Assembly: GCA_021107945.1 (NCBI GenBank)
Contig: JAIORV010000066.1
Coordinates: 24,146 to 88,145 of the forward strand
Direction: 5' to 3'
Source of the DNA: Vulcanimicrobiota bacterium
Lineage (GTDB): Bacteria; Vulcanimicrobiota; JAJTBE01
DNA: 64,000 nucleotides
Shown: piece by piece, positions 1 to 8,622 of the stretch
Layout of the letters: each line of letters starts with the position of its first letter
How positions within the stretch are numbered: the first letter of the stretch is position 1
Program-made: the position numbers and the translations under genes
Notes under the pieces: model-generated
Databases searched by the model: none
What the model saw: the letters and a program-made list of their open reading frames with translations, nothing else
Told to the model about the DNA's origin: nothing

Positions 1-2
1 GG

Positions 3-116
3 ATTCCTGAAGCGATTTTCTCGGTTTTAATAGCTGTACCCGTTGTCCTGGCAATAAAAAAGAAATTCGCATATCAATACCTGAGAACAGAGGAAAAGGG
101 ATCTTTACAGCATTAG
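3..116 (+). CDS. C-terminal end of a membrane protein (5' part outside window)
   Basis: One plus-strand frame is open from the window edge to a TAG at 114-116. The 37 visible residues are a hydrophobic helix (roughly FSVLIAVPVVLAI) followed by KKK and a short polar tail, as at the cytoplasmic end of a last membrane segment. The other two plus frames close within the first 30 bases. The frame overlaps the tail of the convergent PIN gene by 12 bases. A permease or an ECF-type S component would end like this, but the fragment is too short to name a family. Confidence 0.5.
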   Translation: MPEAIFSVLIAVPVVLAIKKKFAYQYLRTEEKGSLQH

Positions 117-554
117 TCTACGAAACCTCTTACATATATCATAAAAATCCTTGTGATTGTATGTTTTGAAAATGTCAATCTTTAAATCAGAGGCAGACAG
201 AATTTCTCTTACAATCCTGTCAACAAGACTCAAATCCCTATAATGTTCAGTTTTTCTTTCTAATTCTTTAAAAACGTCATCAAGTGCTTTTTCCCGATAT
301 GGTAAATCATTTATAAAATGTATTCTTTTCCTTTCCATGAGAAAACGCAAGTTTCTATGAAAAATCTTTATATTCTTTCTCTTTCTGACCATTCTCGTAG
401 AAAATGTCTCATATAATATAGGCCATGGAATCATAAGAGAATTATTCGTATTTTCAATATACTCACAATTAAACTCAACAGCATTTTGATGATATTTATC
501 TCTTTCATCATATAAGGCAATAAAAAAACCTGAATCTATAAGTAGATATTTCAT
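105..554 (-). CDS. PIN-domain ribonuclease, VapC-like toxin candidate
   Basis: 149 residues, a normal length for a PIN protein. An acidic residue follows a beta strand at the N-terminus (LLIDSGFFIAL, D7). Further acidic residues sit at E49 (YETF), near D108 (LVDRIV) and in the C-terminal NHKDFYDIC segment, the spacing expected for the Mg-binding quartet of PIN nucleases. PIN toxins of the VapC type cleave tRNA or rRNA and are held in check by a small protein encoded just upstream. Here the upstream gene (558-869) ends 3 bases before this ATG, so the two are almost certainly co-translated. That partner does not look like a classical VapB DNA-binding antitoxin. The target RNA cannot be inferred. 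Confidence 0.65.
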   Translation of the reverse strand: MKYLLIDSGFFIALYDERDKYHQNAVEFNCEYIENTNNSLMIPWPILYETFSTRMVRKRKNIKIFHRNLRFLMERKRIHFINDLPYREKALDDVFKELERKTEHYRDLSLVDRIVREILSASDLKIDIFKTYNHKDFYDICKRFRRLML

Positions 555-557
555 GAC

Positions 558-869
558 CTAATCCTCATCAATCTCATCATCACCAAATTCAACATCCGCA
601 TAGCCCGACCAGGGGGGAACCGTTCTTTTTCCCAGGATAAACCTCCCACCTCTTTTCATATTTTCAAGTGGGCGGGTGTTTATCAGGTATATCCTGGCAT
701 CACTATCAAGAATATCTGATAGTTCATTTTTTATTTGATCTTTATTTTGATCGCTCTTGAAAGTTGCGCAACTATCTCCACATTCTTTTGCTCCCAGATT
801 ATCAAGCCATTTATACAAACCATCGTAGTTTCCCTTGAAGCCAAGATCATAATCCAACCAATATCTCAT
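558..869 (-). CDS. small Cas2/SinR-like protein, partner of the PIN gene
   Basis: 103 residues, first gene of a two-gene minus-strand unit with the PIN gene (3-base gap). The N-terminus MRYWLDYDLGF is a strand with an acidic pair. A helix (YDGLYKWLDNLGA) follows, then a strand, a helix starting near KDQIKNELSDIL and a strand ARIYLINT. This beta-alpha-beta-beta-alpha-beta order and the opening YxLxYDL resemble the ferredoxin-like fold of Cas2, VapD and SinR-like proteins. The tail is strongly acidic (DVEFGDDEIDED). The fold call is my inference from pattern only. If right, the protein is either an RNA-binding antitoxin or a second nuclease. No helix-turn-helix is visible. Confidence 0.5.
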   Translation of the reverse strand: MRYWLDYDLGFKGNYDGLYKWLDNLGAKECGDSCATFKSDQNKDQIKNELSDILDSDARIYLINTRPLENMKRGGRFILGKRTVPPWSGYADVEFGDDEIDED

Positions 870-1020
870 AAAACAATACCTCCTATTGGAATAAAATAAT
901 CCATGTTACTATTATGCCCGATTATTCTTTCAAATTATGCTGCTCCATTTCATATCAAATCGGGGGAATTTAAACATTCTTTTAAATTTAGCAATTTACT
1001 ATCTAAAATGTCAGCTTCGT

Positions 1021-1066
1021 CTAAAACTCCGCGTCCCCTGCGAACTCTGCGGTGAATATTTTTGGT
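1021..1066. repeat. dispersed CTCTGCGG-family repeat, partial copy
   Basis: Contains the string GCGAACTCTGCGGTGAATA, which recurs with small changes at many intergenic places in the window (for example 16470, 29010, 31640 and 58110). It abuts the 3' end of the hydrolase gene on the minus strand. Confidence 0.6.
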
Positions 1067-2772
1067 TAAATATAATACTCCCTCACCCATTTAATGATAC
1101 TATCCAAAATCTGGTCATAAGGTTTTACATATTTCCTGTATGGGTAAGATTTCCCCGGTTGTATGAACTCGCCGAAAAAATGTCCCGTATCTGTTAATAT
1201 GATCATTCTTATATTCTCATTCCCCGATTCTTTCAGGGCAAGATATATATTTTTGCCATGACGAACCGGGACAATGATGTCATTCTCACCGTGAAGAACA
1301 ATCGCAGGACACTTTATATTTTTGATGACCTTCAAAGGATCCGGTGATTTATAATAAGAGATAAGAGATTTCATAGAAATTCGACTGCCATTAAATTCAT
1401 ACCACGCATGTCCGTTATCGATCCTTGTTTTTACATCCGTTATACTTTCCCTCAACTTTAACGAGGCCTCTTTTGTCCATCCGTTAAAATTATCAAAAAA
1501 GATGGATTGCTCCATGACCATATCAGGGAACATCCTGACCGAGGGGGATGCCATCAATATAACTCCCCGAATGTTTTTATTGTCAATGGCGACTCTTGAT
1601 GCAATCAAAGCTCCTTCACTATGACCCAGGATGCCCATCCTGAGGGGATCAATCTCTTTCCGGCCGGCAAGGAATTCAACCGCGCTATCGGCGTCAAGAA
1701 CAAGATCGTTCAGGGTCGCCCTGTTACAAATTCCATCGCTCTCCCCTACTCCTCTCTTGTCATATCTCAATGTGGCAATCCCGTTCCTTGCCAGCATATC
1801 AGATATGTGATACAAAAGACCGCCCCCGGATCGGTCGTAGGAACCGGAGCCCGGGACGAGAATAAACCCTGGATGTGGAGCTTTTGCTTTGGGAATCGAT
1901 AATATTCCCGATATTCTCGTACCATCATGACTTATAAATGAAACGGGAATTTCTTTATAGGGATGAGATAGTTTTTTGTATGGCGGCGCAATATAAATAT
2001 TTATCTTCTTTGATGAAATATTAACAGGAGAATTGGTAAAAGAATTGTCCTTGTTATTATACTGTTTTATTATAATCCCTGGGTTGCGGATCATAACTTC
2101 CTTAAAGCTCTTGTCGATGCGGAAAAACATAAGTGAATCATTGGGGAATATTATCTTTTTTATCTTGCCGTCAGTCATCTTAATAATTGAGTTAAATATT
2201 CCACTAAAATAATAATTACCGAATTTCCTCTCCAGACCTCCTTCTTTTATTGAAGCGTCAGCGGAGGGTATCAAATATTTAACTTTCCTTTTGCCGTCAG
2301 TGTTTTGTTTGTTTCTGTCCATAAAAATTGAAAAAAGAGCGGGGCTCAAATCCTCAAGAAAATCAACACCTTCAATTCCCCGGATATTCTTATTTATATA
2401 AAATATCCTTCCGTAATCAAGAAGTTGATTAAAACCGGCTTCTCCTTTGTTGAGAACAACAATTTCTCTACCGTCGTCATAATATGTTGTTTTTTTGAAT
2501 TTTGTAATTTTTCCGCTTTCAGGTTGAAATATAATTTCCCTGACTACGGTATTCGGGAAATAATCGTATGGGAAATAAACTCGCTCCAATATCAGATAGC
2601 TTCCGTCTTTCCGTATGGTTTTTTCTATCTCACAAAATCCGGTTGTCTCGCCGTTTTGCTCCAACCGGTAGTGTTCTATTTTTTCTGCAAATGAGAATTC
2701 CGGAAGTATGAAAAAGAGAATGCAAAACAGAAAAACTATTGCCAGGTATTTTTTGTGAATGTTTTGTGTCAA
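1066..2772 (-). CDS. secreted alpha/beta hydrolase with unknown N-terminal beta domain
   Basis: I start the gene at a TTG at 2772 because AAGGA lies 7 bases upstream (TCCTT at 2780-2784 on the plus strand) and the product then begins with a textbook signal peptide (TQNIHKKYLAIVFLFC... ending FSFA). The longer frame to 2901 would translate a dispersed intergenic repeat. The 568-residue product has about 270 N-terminal residues of beta-rich sequence that I do not recognise. An alpha/beta hydrolase follows: the oxyanion region LVPGSGSYDR, nucleophile elbow GHSEGA, acid in GENDIIVP and His in DTGHFFG are all present, so it should be an active serine hydrolase acting outside the cytoplasm. The substrate is unknown. 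It may share a transcript with no other gene, since both flanks hold repeats. Confidence 0.75.
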   Translation of the reverse strand: MTQNIHKKYLAIVFLFCILFFILPEFSFAEKIEHYRLEQNGETTGFCEIEKTIRKDGSYLILERVYFPYDYFPNTVVREIIFQPESGKITKFKKTTYYDDGREIVVLNKGEAGFNQLLDYGRIFYINKNIRGIEGVDFLEDLSPALFSIFMDRNKQNTDGKRKVKYLIPSADASIKEGGLERKFGNYYFSGIFNSIIKMTDGKIKKIIFPNDSLMFFRIDKSFKEVMIRNPGIIIKQYNNKDNSFTNSPVNISSKKINIYIAPPYKKLSHPYKEIPVSFISHDGTRISGILSIPKAKAPHPGFILVPGSGSYDRSGGGLLYHISDMLARNGIATLRYDKRGVGESDGICNRATLNDLVLDADSAVEFLAGRKEIDPLRMGILGHSEGALIASRVAIDNKNIRGVILMASPSVRMFPDMVMEQSIFFDNFNGWTKEASLKLRESITDVKTRIDNGHAWYEFNGSRISMKSLISYYKSPDPLKVIKNIKCPAIVLHGENDIIVPVRHGKNIYLALKESGNENIRMIILTDTGHFFGEFIQPGKSYPYRKYVKPYDQILDSIIKWVREYYI

Positions 2773-2794
2773 TTTTTCATCCTTGTTTAGTAAT

Positions 2795-2985
2795 TTTTTC
2801 AACGCAGAGATCGCGGAGACCGCAGAGGAAAACTGGAGAGAAAACACTGATAACTCTGTGTTCTCTGTGGCGGATGAGAAACGGGAAAGGGGGGAAAACA
2901 ACTGTTTATCGGGGCGAGACGCCCCTCCTACAGATTCTGCCTTTAAGCTCCATCTTCCAACTTCCTTTTTCCATTTTCCATTTTC
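2795..2985. repeat. composite intergenic repeat block
   Basis: Three elements lie side by side: a CGCAGAG-family tract with internal near-palindromes at about 2800-2880, a TGTAGGAG hairpin in reverse orientation at 2904-2932 (GTTTATC, then GGGGCGAGACGCCCC, then TCCTACA), and a degenerate TTCCATTTTCC tract at about 2945-2985. The block spans the gap between the hydrolase start and the end of the MBL gene. Longer reading frames that cross it are not credible. Confidence 0.7.
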
Positions 2986-3557
2986 TATTGTAGATAAGGA
3001 TTTGTTTGTCTTTCAATTCCCATAGTAGTGGAAGGTCCATGACCGGGATAAAGAACCGCATCGCCGGGTATATCTTCGAATTTGTTCTCAAGGGTGTTCT
3101 TCATCACTTTCATATCGCCGCCCAGGTCAGTCCTTCCGATGGATCCGGCAAATAATATGTCGCCGGTCAGCATGAATCCGTCCCCGATAATGCAGACGGA
3201 TCCCATTGTATGCCCCGGTGTATGCAGAACCCTGAGTTTTTCACCTTCGAATTCTATCTCATCTCCATCCCTGATCGACTTATCAAAAGAAACTTCGAAA
3301 AAATCGGCATCATCCGGGTGAATGTATATGGGTATATTATATTTTTCTTTAATAAACTCATTTGCCTCAATATGATCCGGGTGTCCATGCGTGTTTATTA
3401 TCATCACGGGTGTCAGTTTATTCATATTGAGATATTGCACTATTTCATGCCCGCTTCCGCCCGGATCTACAATAACGGTTTTGTTGTTATCGGCAATCAG
3501 GAAATATGTATTTTCCTGGAACATTCCGACAACTATGTGATCGATTTTTATTGCCAT
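2985..3557 (-). CDS. metallo-beta-lactamase-fold hydrolase, glyoxalase II-like
   Basis: 190 residues from an ATG at 3557 (GAGGAG upstream). A TTG at 3563 would overlap the dtd stop and is less likely. The binuclear metal motif THGHPDH is present near residue 57. It is followed by the second His (HTPGHTMGS), the bridging Asp (LTGDILFAGSIGRTD) and the last His (YPGHGPSTT). This is the short form of the family often called YcbL- or GloB-like, which hydrolyses glutathione-type or other thioesters; the exact substrate cannot be read from sequence. It begins 2 bases after dtd stops, so it belongs to the relA/spoT-dtd operon. The same gene order is known from Firmicutes genomes. Confidence 0.88.
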   Translation of the reverse strand: MAIKIDHIVVGMFQENTYFLIADNNKTVIVDPGGSGHEIVQYLNMNKLTPVMIINTHGHPDHIEANEFIKEKYNIPIYIHPDDADFFEVSFDKSIRDGDEIEFEGEKLRVLHTPGHTMGSVCIIGDGFMLTGDILFAGSIGRTDLGGDMKVMKNTLENKFEDIPGDAVLYPGHGPSTTMGIERQTNPYLQ

Positions 3558-3559
3558 AA

Positions 3560-4009
3560 TCAAAAACTCCTCTTACTGTCAATCATTAATGTTACGGGCC
3601 CGTCGTTAACAAGGTGGACATCCATCATAGCCTGGAATACTCCCTCTTCTGTGTGAACGCCCTGTTTTTCCATCTCTTCAATAAATTTTTCATAAAGGGG
3701 AACTGCAAGCTCCGGTTTTGCGGCATGTGAGTAGCTGGGGCGCCTTCCCTTTCTACAGTCACCTATAAGTGTGAATTGGGACACAACGAGCGCCTCACCT
3801 TTCACATCTATTATGGAAAGGTTCATTTTGCCCGATTTGTCCTGAAAAATCCTCAAATTAGCGATTTTCTCGCCCATGTATTTTGCATCTTTTTCCGTAT
3901 CATCCTCCTGGACTCCGAGGAGGACGAGGATACCCATACCTATTTCACCCACGGTTTTCCCGTCAACCATGACCTTACTTTCCCTGACTCTCTGAACAAC
4001 AGCTCTCAT
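3560..4009 (-). CDS. dtd: D-aminoacyl-tRNA deacylase
   Basis: 149 residues starting at the family-typical MRAVVQRV (ATG at 4009, GAGGAGG about 11 bases upstream). The in-frame ATG at 4036 has no ribosome site. It hydrolyses D-aminoacyl-tRNA and mischarged glycyl-tRNAAla in the cytoplasm, keeping D-amino acids and glycine out of proteins. Both hallmark active-site motifs are intact: SQFTL near residue 80 and NDGPVT near residue 138 (NxGPVT in the family). It lies between relA/spoT (51 bases upstream) and the MBL hydrolase (2 bases downstream). Confidence 0.95.
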   Translation of the reverse strand: MRAVVQRVRESKVMVDGKTVGEIGMGILVLLGVQEDDTEKDAKYMGEKIANLRIFQDKSGKMNLSIIDVKGEALVVSQFTLIGDCRKGRRPSYSHAAKPELAVPLYEKFIEEMEKQGVHTEEGVFQAMMDVHLVNDGPVTLMIDSKRSF

Positions 4010-4031
4010 CGGTCTGAAGCCCTCCTCAAAT

Positions 4032-4056
4032 CCCATCTTTAAAAAACTTTATACTG
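4032..4056. repeat. dispersed CCCATCTTTAAAAAACTTTA repeat, copy 1
   Basis: The same 20-base string followed by A/T-ACTG occurs at 12563-12588, and an inverted, slightly diverged copy at 14872-14904. This copy fills the relA/spoT-dtd gap. Confidence 0.6.
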
Positions 4057-4060
4057 TATT

Positions 4061-6310
4061 TTACCTTGATTTTCTCAATGTTGATCTTGCGACACTGTGC
4101 ACACTTTTTATTGAAAGCAAAGTCTTAATAAGCTCGTCCATTTCATCTTTTGATTTAATATCCACCGATACCTTGATAGTAGCATATGAGCGTTTCGACC
4201 AGGCCTTACAGTAGTTTGCATGAATTCCTTTTTCGTTGATTCTCCCCATAACATCGGATAAAAGCCCGGTCCTGTCCCATGCTTCAACTTCCAGTTGTGT
4301 CGTGTATAGAGTATCAATTATATCCTCGCTCCATTTTACTTCTACAACCCTCTCCTTCTTCTTTGCAAGATGGGCGAAACTGGGGCAATTTTTTCGATGG
4401 ATGGAAGCTCCCTTTCCAAGCGTAACGTAACCGATGATTTCATCTCCCTGTACAGGCGAGCAACATCTTGCAAATTTGACGGCAATACTGGATATTCCAT
4501 CAATGACAACAGGCGATTTTGATTTCCTCCTGCGTCTTTTTTTCTTTTCCTTCGCCTCAGGAGGAGGTATCTCCACGGGTATAGGTCCCAGGAAATCCCG
4601 GATACGGTGCATTATTGTGACGGGACTGGTCTCGCCATATCCAACCGATGCGAAAAGATCATTGATAGACTGGAATTTATACTTCTTGGCAATTTTTCCA
4701 AACATCTCAATATTGTTAAAACTCACATCCATCCTTGAGCGTTCCAGCTCGTTTTTTATTAATTCCTTTCCCCTGTCGATATTTTCCTCTTTTCTCTCTT
4801 TCTTGAACCATTGTTTGATCTTGTTTCTAGCCTGACTGCTTTTTACTATATTGAGCCAATCCCGTGACGGGCTCCCTTGCTTTTGCGTGATAATCTCGAC
4901 AATATCGGCATTTTTGAGTTTATAATCAATGGGAACAATCTTGGTGTTTACCTTTGCTCCTATAAGCCTATGTCCCACTTCCGTATGAATGTTGTATGCG
5001 AAATCCAGGGGGGTTGATCCGGCAGGCAGATCAATCACATCACCTTTTGGCGTAAATACAAAAACTTCCATCTCAAGGAGATTCACTTTAAGGTTATCAA
5101 TATATTCACGGGCGTCCTTACTGTCGTCTTCGAAGTCCAGAATCTTACGAATCCAGGGATACACTTCTTTTGTAATATTGATATCCGCTTTTCCGCCCTC
5201 TTTATATGCCCAATGTGCCGCGATTCCATATTCATCAACTCGATGCATCTCCCATGTTCGAACCTGGACTTCAACGGGTTGATTGGCGGGACCATAGACA
5301 GTGGTATGCAAGGAGCGGTAATTGTTTGACTTGGGCATTGCGATGTAATCCTTGAACCTGTCATGAAACGGCATCCAGAAATTGTGCACAATACCCAGAG
5401 CCTGATAGCATTCCCTTACAGTATTTACAATAATCCTAACAGCGGTGAGGTCATATATGTCTTCAAGAGAACAGTTTCTTTGGGTCATTTTCTGGAATAT
5501 ACTGTAATAATGTTTTGGTCTTCCCTCAATATGAAAATTCTTAAATCCCACCTTAACAAGCGCCCCAAAGATTTTTTCTTTCACATGTTCTACAATTTGT
5601 TCTCTCTCTCTTCTCCTTTGCGACACATTATCCATCAACTCTTTGAATTCATCGGGGAATAAATAACCTGCGGCAAGGTCTTCCAATTGCCATTTTATCT
5701 CCCACATACCAAGGCGGCTAGCTATGGGAGCAAAAATCTCAAGTGTCTCTTTTGCTATAAATTTTTGCTTCTTTTCGGAAAGAAAGGTCAATGTTCTGAG
5801 ATTATGAAGCCTGTCCGCCACCTTGATCAGGATTACGCGGATATCTTTTGCCATTGCAAGAAATATTTTTCTCAGGTTCTCCGCTTGCTTGTCAACTCTT
5901 GACCTGGTTTTTTGAAAGCCTGTCCCTTTTTCTTTTGACTCGCTTATTGCAGTAAGTTTTGTAACGCCATCAACAAGGTTTGCAACCTCATCGCCAAACT
6001 CTTTGTTTATATATTCCTTACCTAACTCAGTATCTTCAACAACATCGTGCAGTATCGCCGCTGTCAGGGTCGGAGTGTCCATATGAATCTGCGCAAGGAT
6101 TTTCGCCGTTTCCAGGGGATGAGTAATGTAAGGATCACCGGAAGCCCGCTTCTGCTTCTTGTGTGCGTCGGCGGCAATGATATATGCCTCTTCCAATGTT
6201 TTATGATCTGACTCATCCTTGTTATAATCCCTGACAATATCCATTAACTCCGAAAATATTTCATCGGGAGAGGCCTTATTATTATTCTTTTTTTGTCTGT
6301 TTTCAGCCAT
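4061..6310 (-). CDS. rel: bifunctional (p)ppGpp synthetase/hydrolase (Rel/SpoT family)
   Basis: 749 residues, full length for a long RSH enzyme. It makes and degrades the alarmone (p)ppGpp. The HD hydrolase domain is at about 45-200 with H64 and the HDxxED motif at 88-93 (HDVVED), so hydrolysis should be active. The synthetase domain is at about 240-350, with RPKHYYSIF and the substrate loop NNYRSLHT. TGS is at about 400-460 (VFVFTPKGDVIDLPAGSTPLDFAY). A Lys/Arg-rich linker KEKKKRRRRK follows, then a Cys-containing CC region (FARCCSPVQGDEIIG) and a C-terminal ACT domain at about 670-745. First gene of the rel-dtd-MBL operon. The bifunctional type is usual in bacteria that carry a single long RSH. 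Confidence 0.95.
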   Translation of the reverse strand: MAENRQKKNNNKASPDEIFSELMDIVRDYNKDESDHKTLEEAYIIAADAHKKQKRASGDPYITHPLETAKILAQIHMDTPTLTAAILHDVVEDTELGKEYINKEFGDEVANLVDGVTKLTAISESKEKGTGFQKTRSRVDKQAENLRKIFLAMAKDIRVILIKVADRLHNLRTLTFLSEKKQKFIAKETLEIFAPIASRLGMWEIKWQLEDLAAGYLFPDEFKELMDNVSQRRREREQIVEHVKEKIFGALVKVGFKNFHIEGRPKHYYSIFQKMTQRNCSLEDIYDLTAVRIIVNTVRECYQALGIVHNFWMPFHDRFKDYIAMPKSNNYRSLHTTVYGPANQPVEVQVRTWEMHRVDEYGIAAHWAYKEGGKADINITKEVYPWIRKILDFEDDSKDAREYIDNLKVNLLEMEVFVFTPKGDVIDLPAGSTPLDFAYNIHTEVGHRLIGAKVNTKIVPIDYKLKNADIVEIITQKQGSPSRDWLNIVKSSQARNKIKQWFKKERKEENIDRGKELIKNELERSRMDVSFNNIEMFGKIAKKYKFQSINDLFASVGYGETSPVTIMHRIRDFLGPIPVEIPPPEAKEKKKRRRRKSKSPVVIDGISSIAVKFARCCSPVQGDEIIGYVTLGKGASIHRKNCPSFAHLAKKKERVVEVKWSEDIIDTLYTTQLEVEAWDRTGLLSDVMGRINEKGIHANYCKAWSKRSYATIKVSVDIKSKDEMDELIKTLLSIKSVHSVARSTLRKSR

Positions 6311-6446
6311 AATGAGTGAAGCACCTTAAATATCAGGAGATTCTCAAGAAAAATTCTTCACTATTATATCACAAGTATGTTATTGTTGAAAAGGAGATCC
6401 AAAATAAAAAAAGAAAATAGACAAAAAATTTAGGGGTGAATTTATT

Positions 6447-8597
6447 ATGAAGAAATTTCCAGTGGTTGTCATTATCATTTTAATCGCAATTACAATATTG
6501 ACTTTGACGGCTGATTCAGCATCATACAGAATAAGGATTATCAAGGGCAACAACCAGGCTATTCAGGTTGGAAAGCCCGCCAAGGATCCGATAGTTCTGA
6601 AAGTTGTTGACTCCAGGGGTATGCCTACAAGAGCGTTGGTCAAGTTGAAAATCTTAAAAGGCGAGCTCAAATTATCAACAAAGAGCATCAAAACCGATTC
6701 CAGGGGAATCGCCAAGATTTATTTGAACGCCGGAGTCGTGCCGGTAAAAACGGTTATCAAGGCATATATACATAAGATGCCCGGAACGGGAGTCAAGCTT
6801 ACCTATAATATTACTCTGGACAAGCCCGGGAGAAAACAACCCGGCAAGAAGGTTGCAAAGAGACCGGTAGTGAAACCCATTAAGAAACCCACTCCCAAAA
6901 AGACACCGGTGGCAAAACCAATTAAGAAACCTACTCCAAAAAAGACACCGGCGATAAAACCAATTAAGAAACCTACTCCAAAAAAGACACCGGTTGCTCT
7001 GAAAACACCCGGAAAACCAGGTGAGGCAATTCCCTCGGTAATAATAGGCTTTGGAGGCTCAAACCAGAAAGTACTCCTTAACAAAACAGCAAAAGAAGAG
7101 CTTTCAGTGCAAATTATGGATGACAAAGGCAATGTTATGAAAGGTGTAACTGTGGAGTTTAAAGTGATAGAGGGAGAAGCGGTTGTCAATCCCAAAAAGT
7201 CGGATACTGACAGCAAGGGAATAGCTTCGACCAAAATCAAGATGAGGAAAAAGATCGGGATGATAACCGTGAAAGCTATGGTGGAGGAAAACAAGGGGCT
7301 TTCAACGGTATTTAACCTCAAAGCGGTTAAGAAAGTTGCAATAAGCACGGTAAAGAAGCCGGTTGCCAGGCATTCTCCAGTGGTCGTGCCCTCACCGGCA
7401 TATACTCCTACGACTCCAGCAACTCCCACAACTCCAAAATATACTCCATCGTCGGTACCCGATACAATCAAATTACCTCCCAGGCATACAACAAGACCCA
7501 GGGGAGCATATAGTCGCGAGGCGAGTGGAATATCGGTGGTTGCAGGAAACTATCAGTCTTCTCCTCCCGGAGTGAGACTTTCCCAACCTGTTGTTGTATA
7601 TATAACCGATGCGGACGGTAATCCCACATTTGCCACAGTCACTTTCACTATAATGACAGGCAAAGCTACAATTATCAACCGCGAGGTCAAAACAGATGCA
7701 AGAGGACTTGCAAGCACATTTGTTGTGGTCAATTCTCCGGAGACAGTGAAGATCGTAGCTGAAGTGCTGGAAAAACCCGGGCTGTCCACCATTGCATATG
7801 CCAATATGAAGAAGAAGGAGCCTAAAGCCGAGAATCGCACCAGGACGCCGATAATTAGGGCGACTACCAACTCCAACACCCCCGGTTATCCTGCAAGTAT
7901 CGCATTTTATGATCTCCGGGCAAGGAAATATGACAATATTGAAAAGACTAATGTCATCCAACTTGAGATAGGAGTAAGCGATTTCAGAAACGCCCCGGTT
8001 TCAACAGCAGTGAAATTCTCGACTCTCAAAGGAAAGGCGAAAATTCTCACTCCCATCGTCCAGACTGATTCCCGCGGCAAGGGTATATGTTATGTCGATG
8101 TGACTCAATCGATGGGAATATTCACGGTGGAAGCCCAATCAATGGAGAACCCGGATTTACGGGCAATATTCAAATCGGGACCGGAAATCAGGACTGCTCC
8201 CGCTCCCAAAGTGGTTCAACCCGGGACGAGAAAGCCCGATACCAGAGGGATGAAAGTTCCTCCGCCTTCCAGTGAACTTGGCGAGGCCGGTAAACCCGCA
8301 TTAATTGCAGTTATTGACGGTGGAGGACAGAAAGTGAAGACCCGCTCCAAGCTTCCCCGTCCTTTAGTGGTACTTGTGACGGATTCACGGGGCAATCCTG
8401 TTAAGGGCATAACAATATCATTCTTTATGCAAACAGGCAGAGCAGTCATTCATTCACCATATGCAAGAACCAACAGTCAAGGCAAGGCAAAGACACATAT
8501 AACACTTGGAAAGAAACCCGGTATCTATGAAATAGGAGTTCGCACAAAAGGAAAAGGCGGCCTTAGCACATCAATACGTGTCGAGGCAGTTAAATAG
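6447..8597 (+). CDS. secreted multi-domain Ig-like (Big_1/invasin-type) protein
   Basis: 716 residues with a signal peptide (KKFPVVVIIILIAITILTLTADSASY) and a GGGGTGA ribosome site. About five repeats of a bacterial Ig-like domain are visible, near residues 40-125, 200-290, 360-455, 480-575 and 620-716. Each carries the signature of a beta sandwich: a VLVxDxxGxP strand, a V.F....G strand, TDSRGxA, and a final GxxxVxA strand. Between domains 1 and 2 lies a Lys/Pro linker built from three 14-residue KPIKKPTPKKTPVA units. Domains 2 and 3 are separated by a Thr/Pro-rich stretch. Such domains form rods in adhesins and surface proteins. There is no lipobox, sortase motif or beta-barrel, so the anchor is unknown. 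The next gene (26 bases on) is a lipoprotein foldase that could assist its folding; this is inference. Confidence 0.75.
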   Translation: MKKFPVVVIIILIAITILTLTADSASYRIRIIKGNNQAIQVGKPAKDPIVLKVVDSRGMPTRALVKLKILKGELKLSTKSIKTDSRGIAKIYLNAGVVPVKTVIKAYIHKMPGTGVKLTYNITLDKPGRKQPGKKVAKRPVVKPIKKPTPKKTPVAKPIKKPTPKKTPAIKPIKKPTPKKTPVALKTPGKPGEAIPSVIIGFGGSNQKVLLNKTAKEELSVQIMDDKGNVMKGVTVEFKVIEGEAVVNPKKSDTDSKGIASTKIKMRKKIGMITVKAMVEENKGLSTVFNLKAVKKVAISTVKKPVARHSPVVVPSPAYTPTTPATPTTPKYTPSSVPDTIKLPPRHTTRPRGAYSREASGISVVAGNYQSSPPGVRLSQPVVVYITDADGNPTFATVTFTIMTGKATIINREVKTDARGLASTFVVVNSPETVKIVAEVLEKPGLSTIAYANMKKKEPKAENRTRTPIIRATTNSNTPGYPASIAFYDLRARKYDNIEKTNVIQLEIGVSDFRNAPVSTAVKFSTLKGKAKILTPIVQTDSRGKGICYVDVTQSMGIFTVEAQSMENPDLRAIFKSGPEIRTAPAPKVVQPGTRKPDTRGMKVPPPSSELGEAGKPALIAVIDGGGQKVKTRSKLPRPLVVLVTDSRGNPVKGITISFFMQTGRAVIHSPYARTNSQGKAKTHITLGKKPGIYEIGVRTKGKGGLSTSIRVEAVK
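6873..6998 (+). repeat. three tandem 42-base units in the Ig-protein linker
   Basis: Three near-identical copies encode KPIKKPTPKKTPVA-type units. The low divergence between copies suggests recent slippage or recombination. Confidence 0.8.
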
Positions 8598-8622
8598 TAA
8601 AAAATAAAATAGAGGTGAAGTA

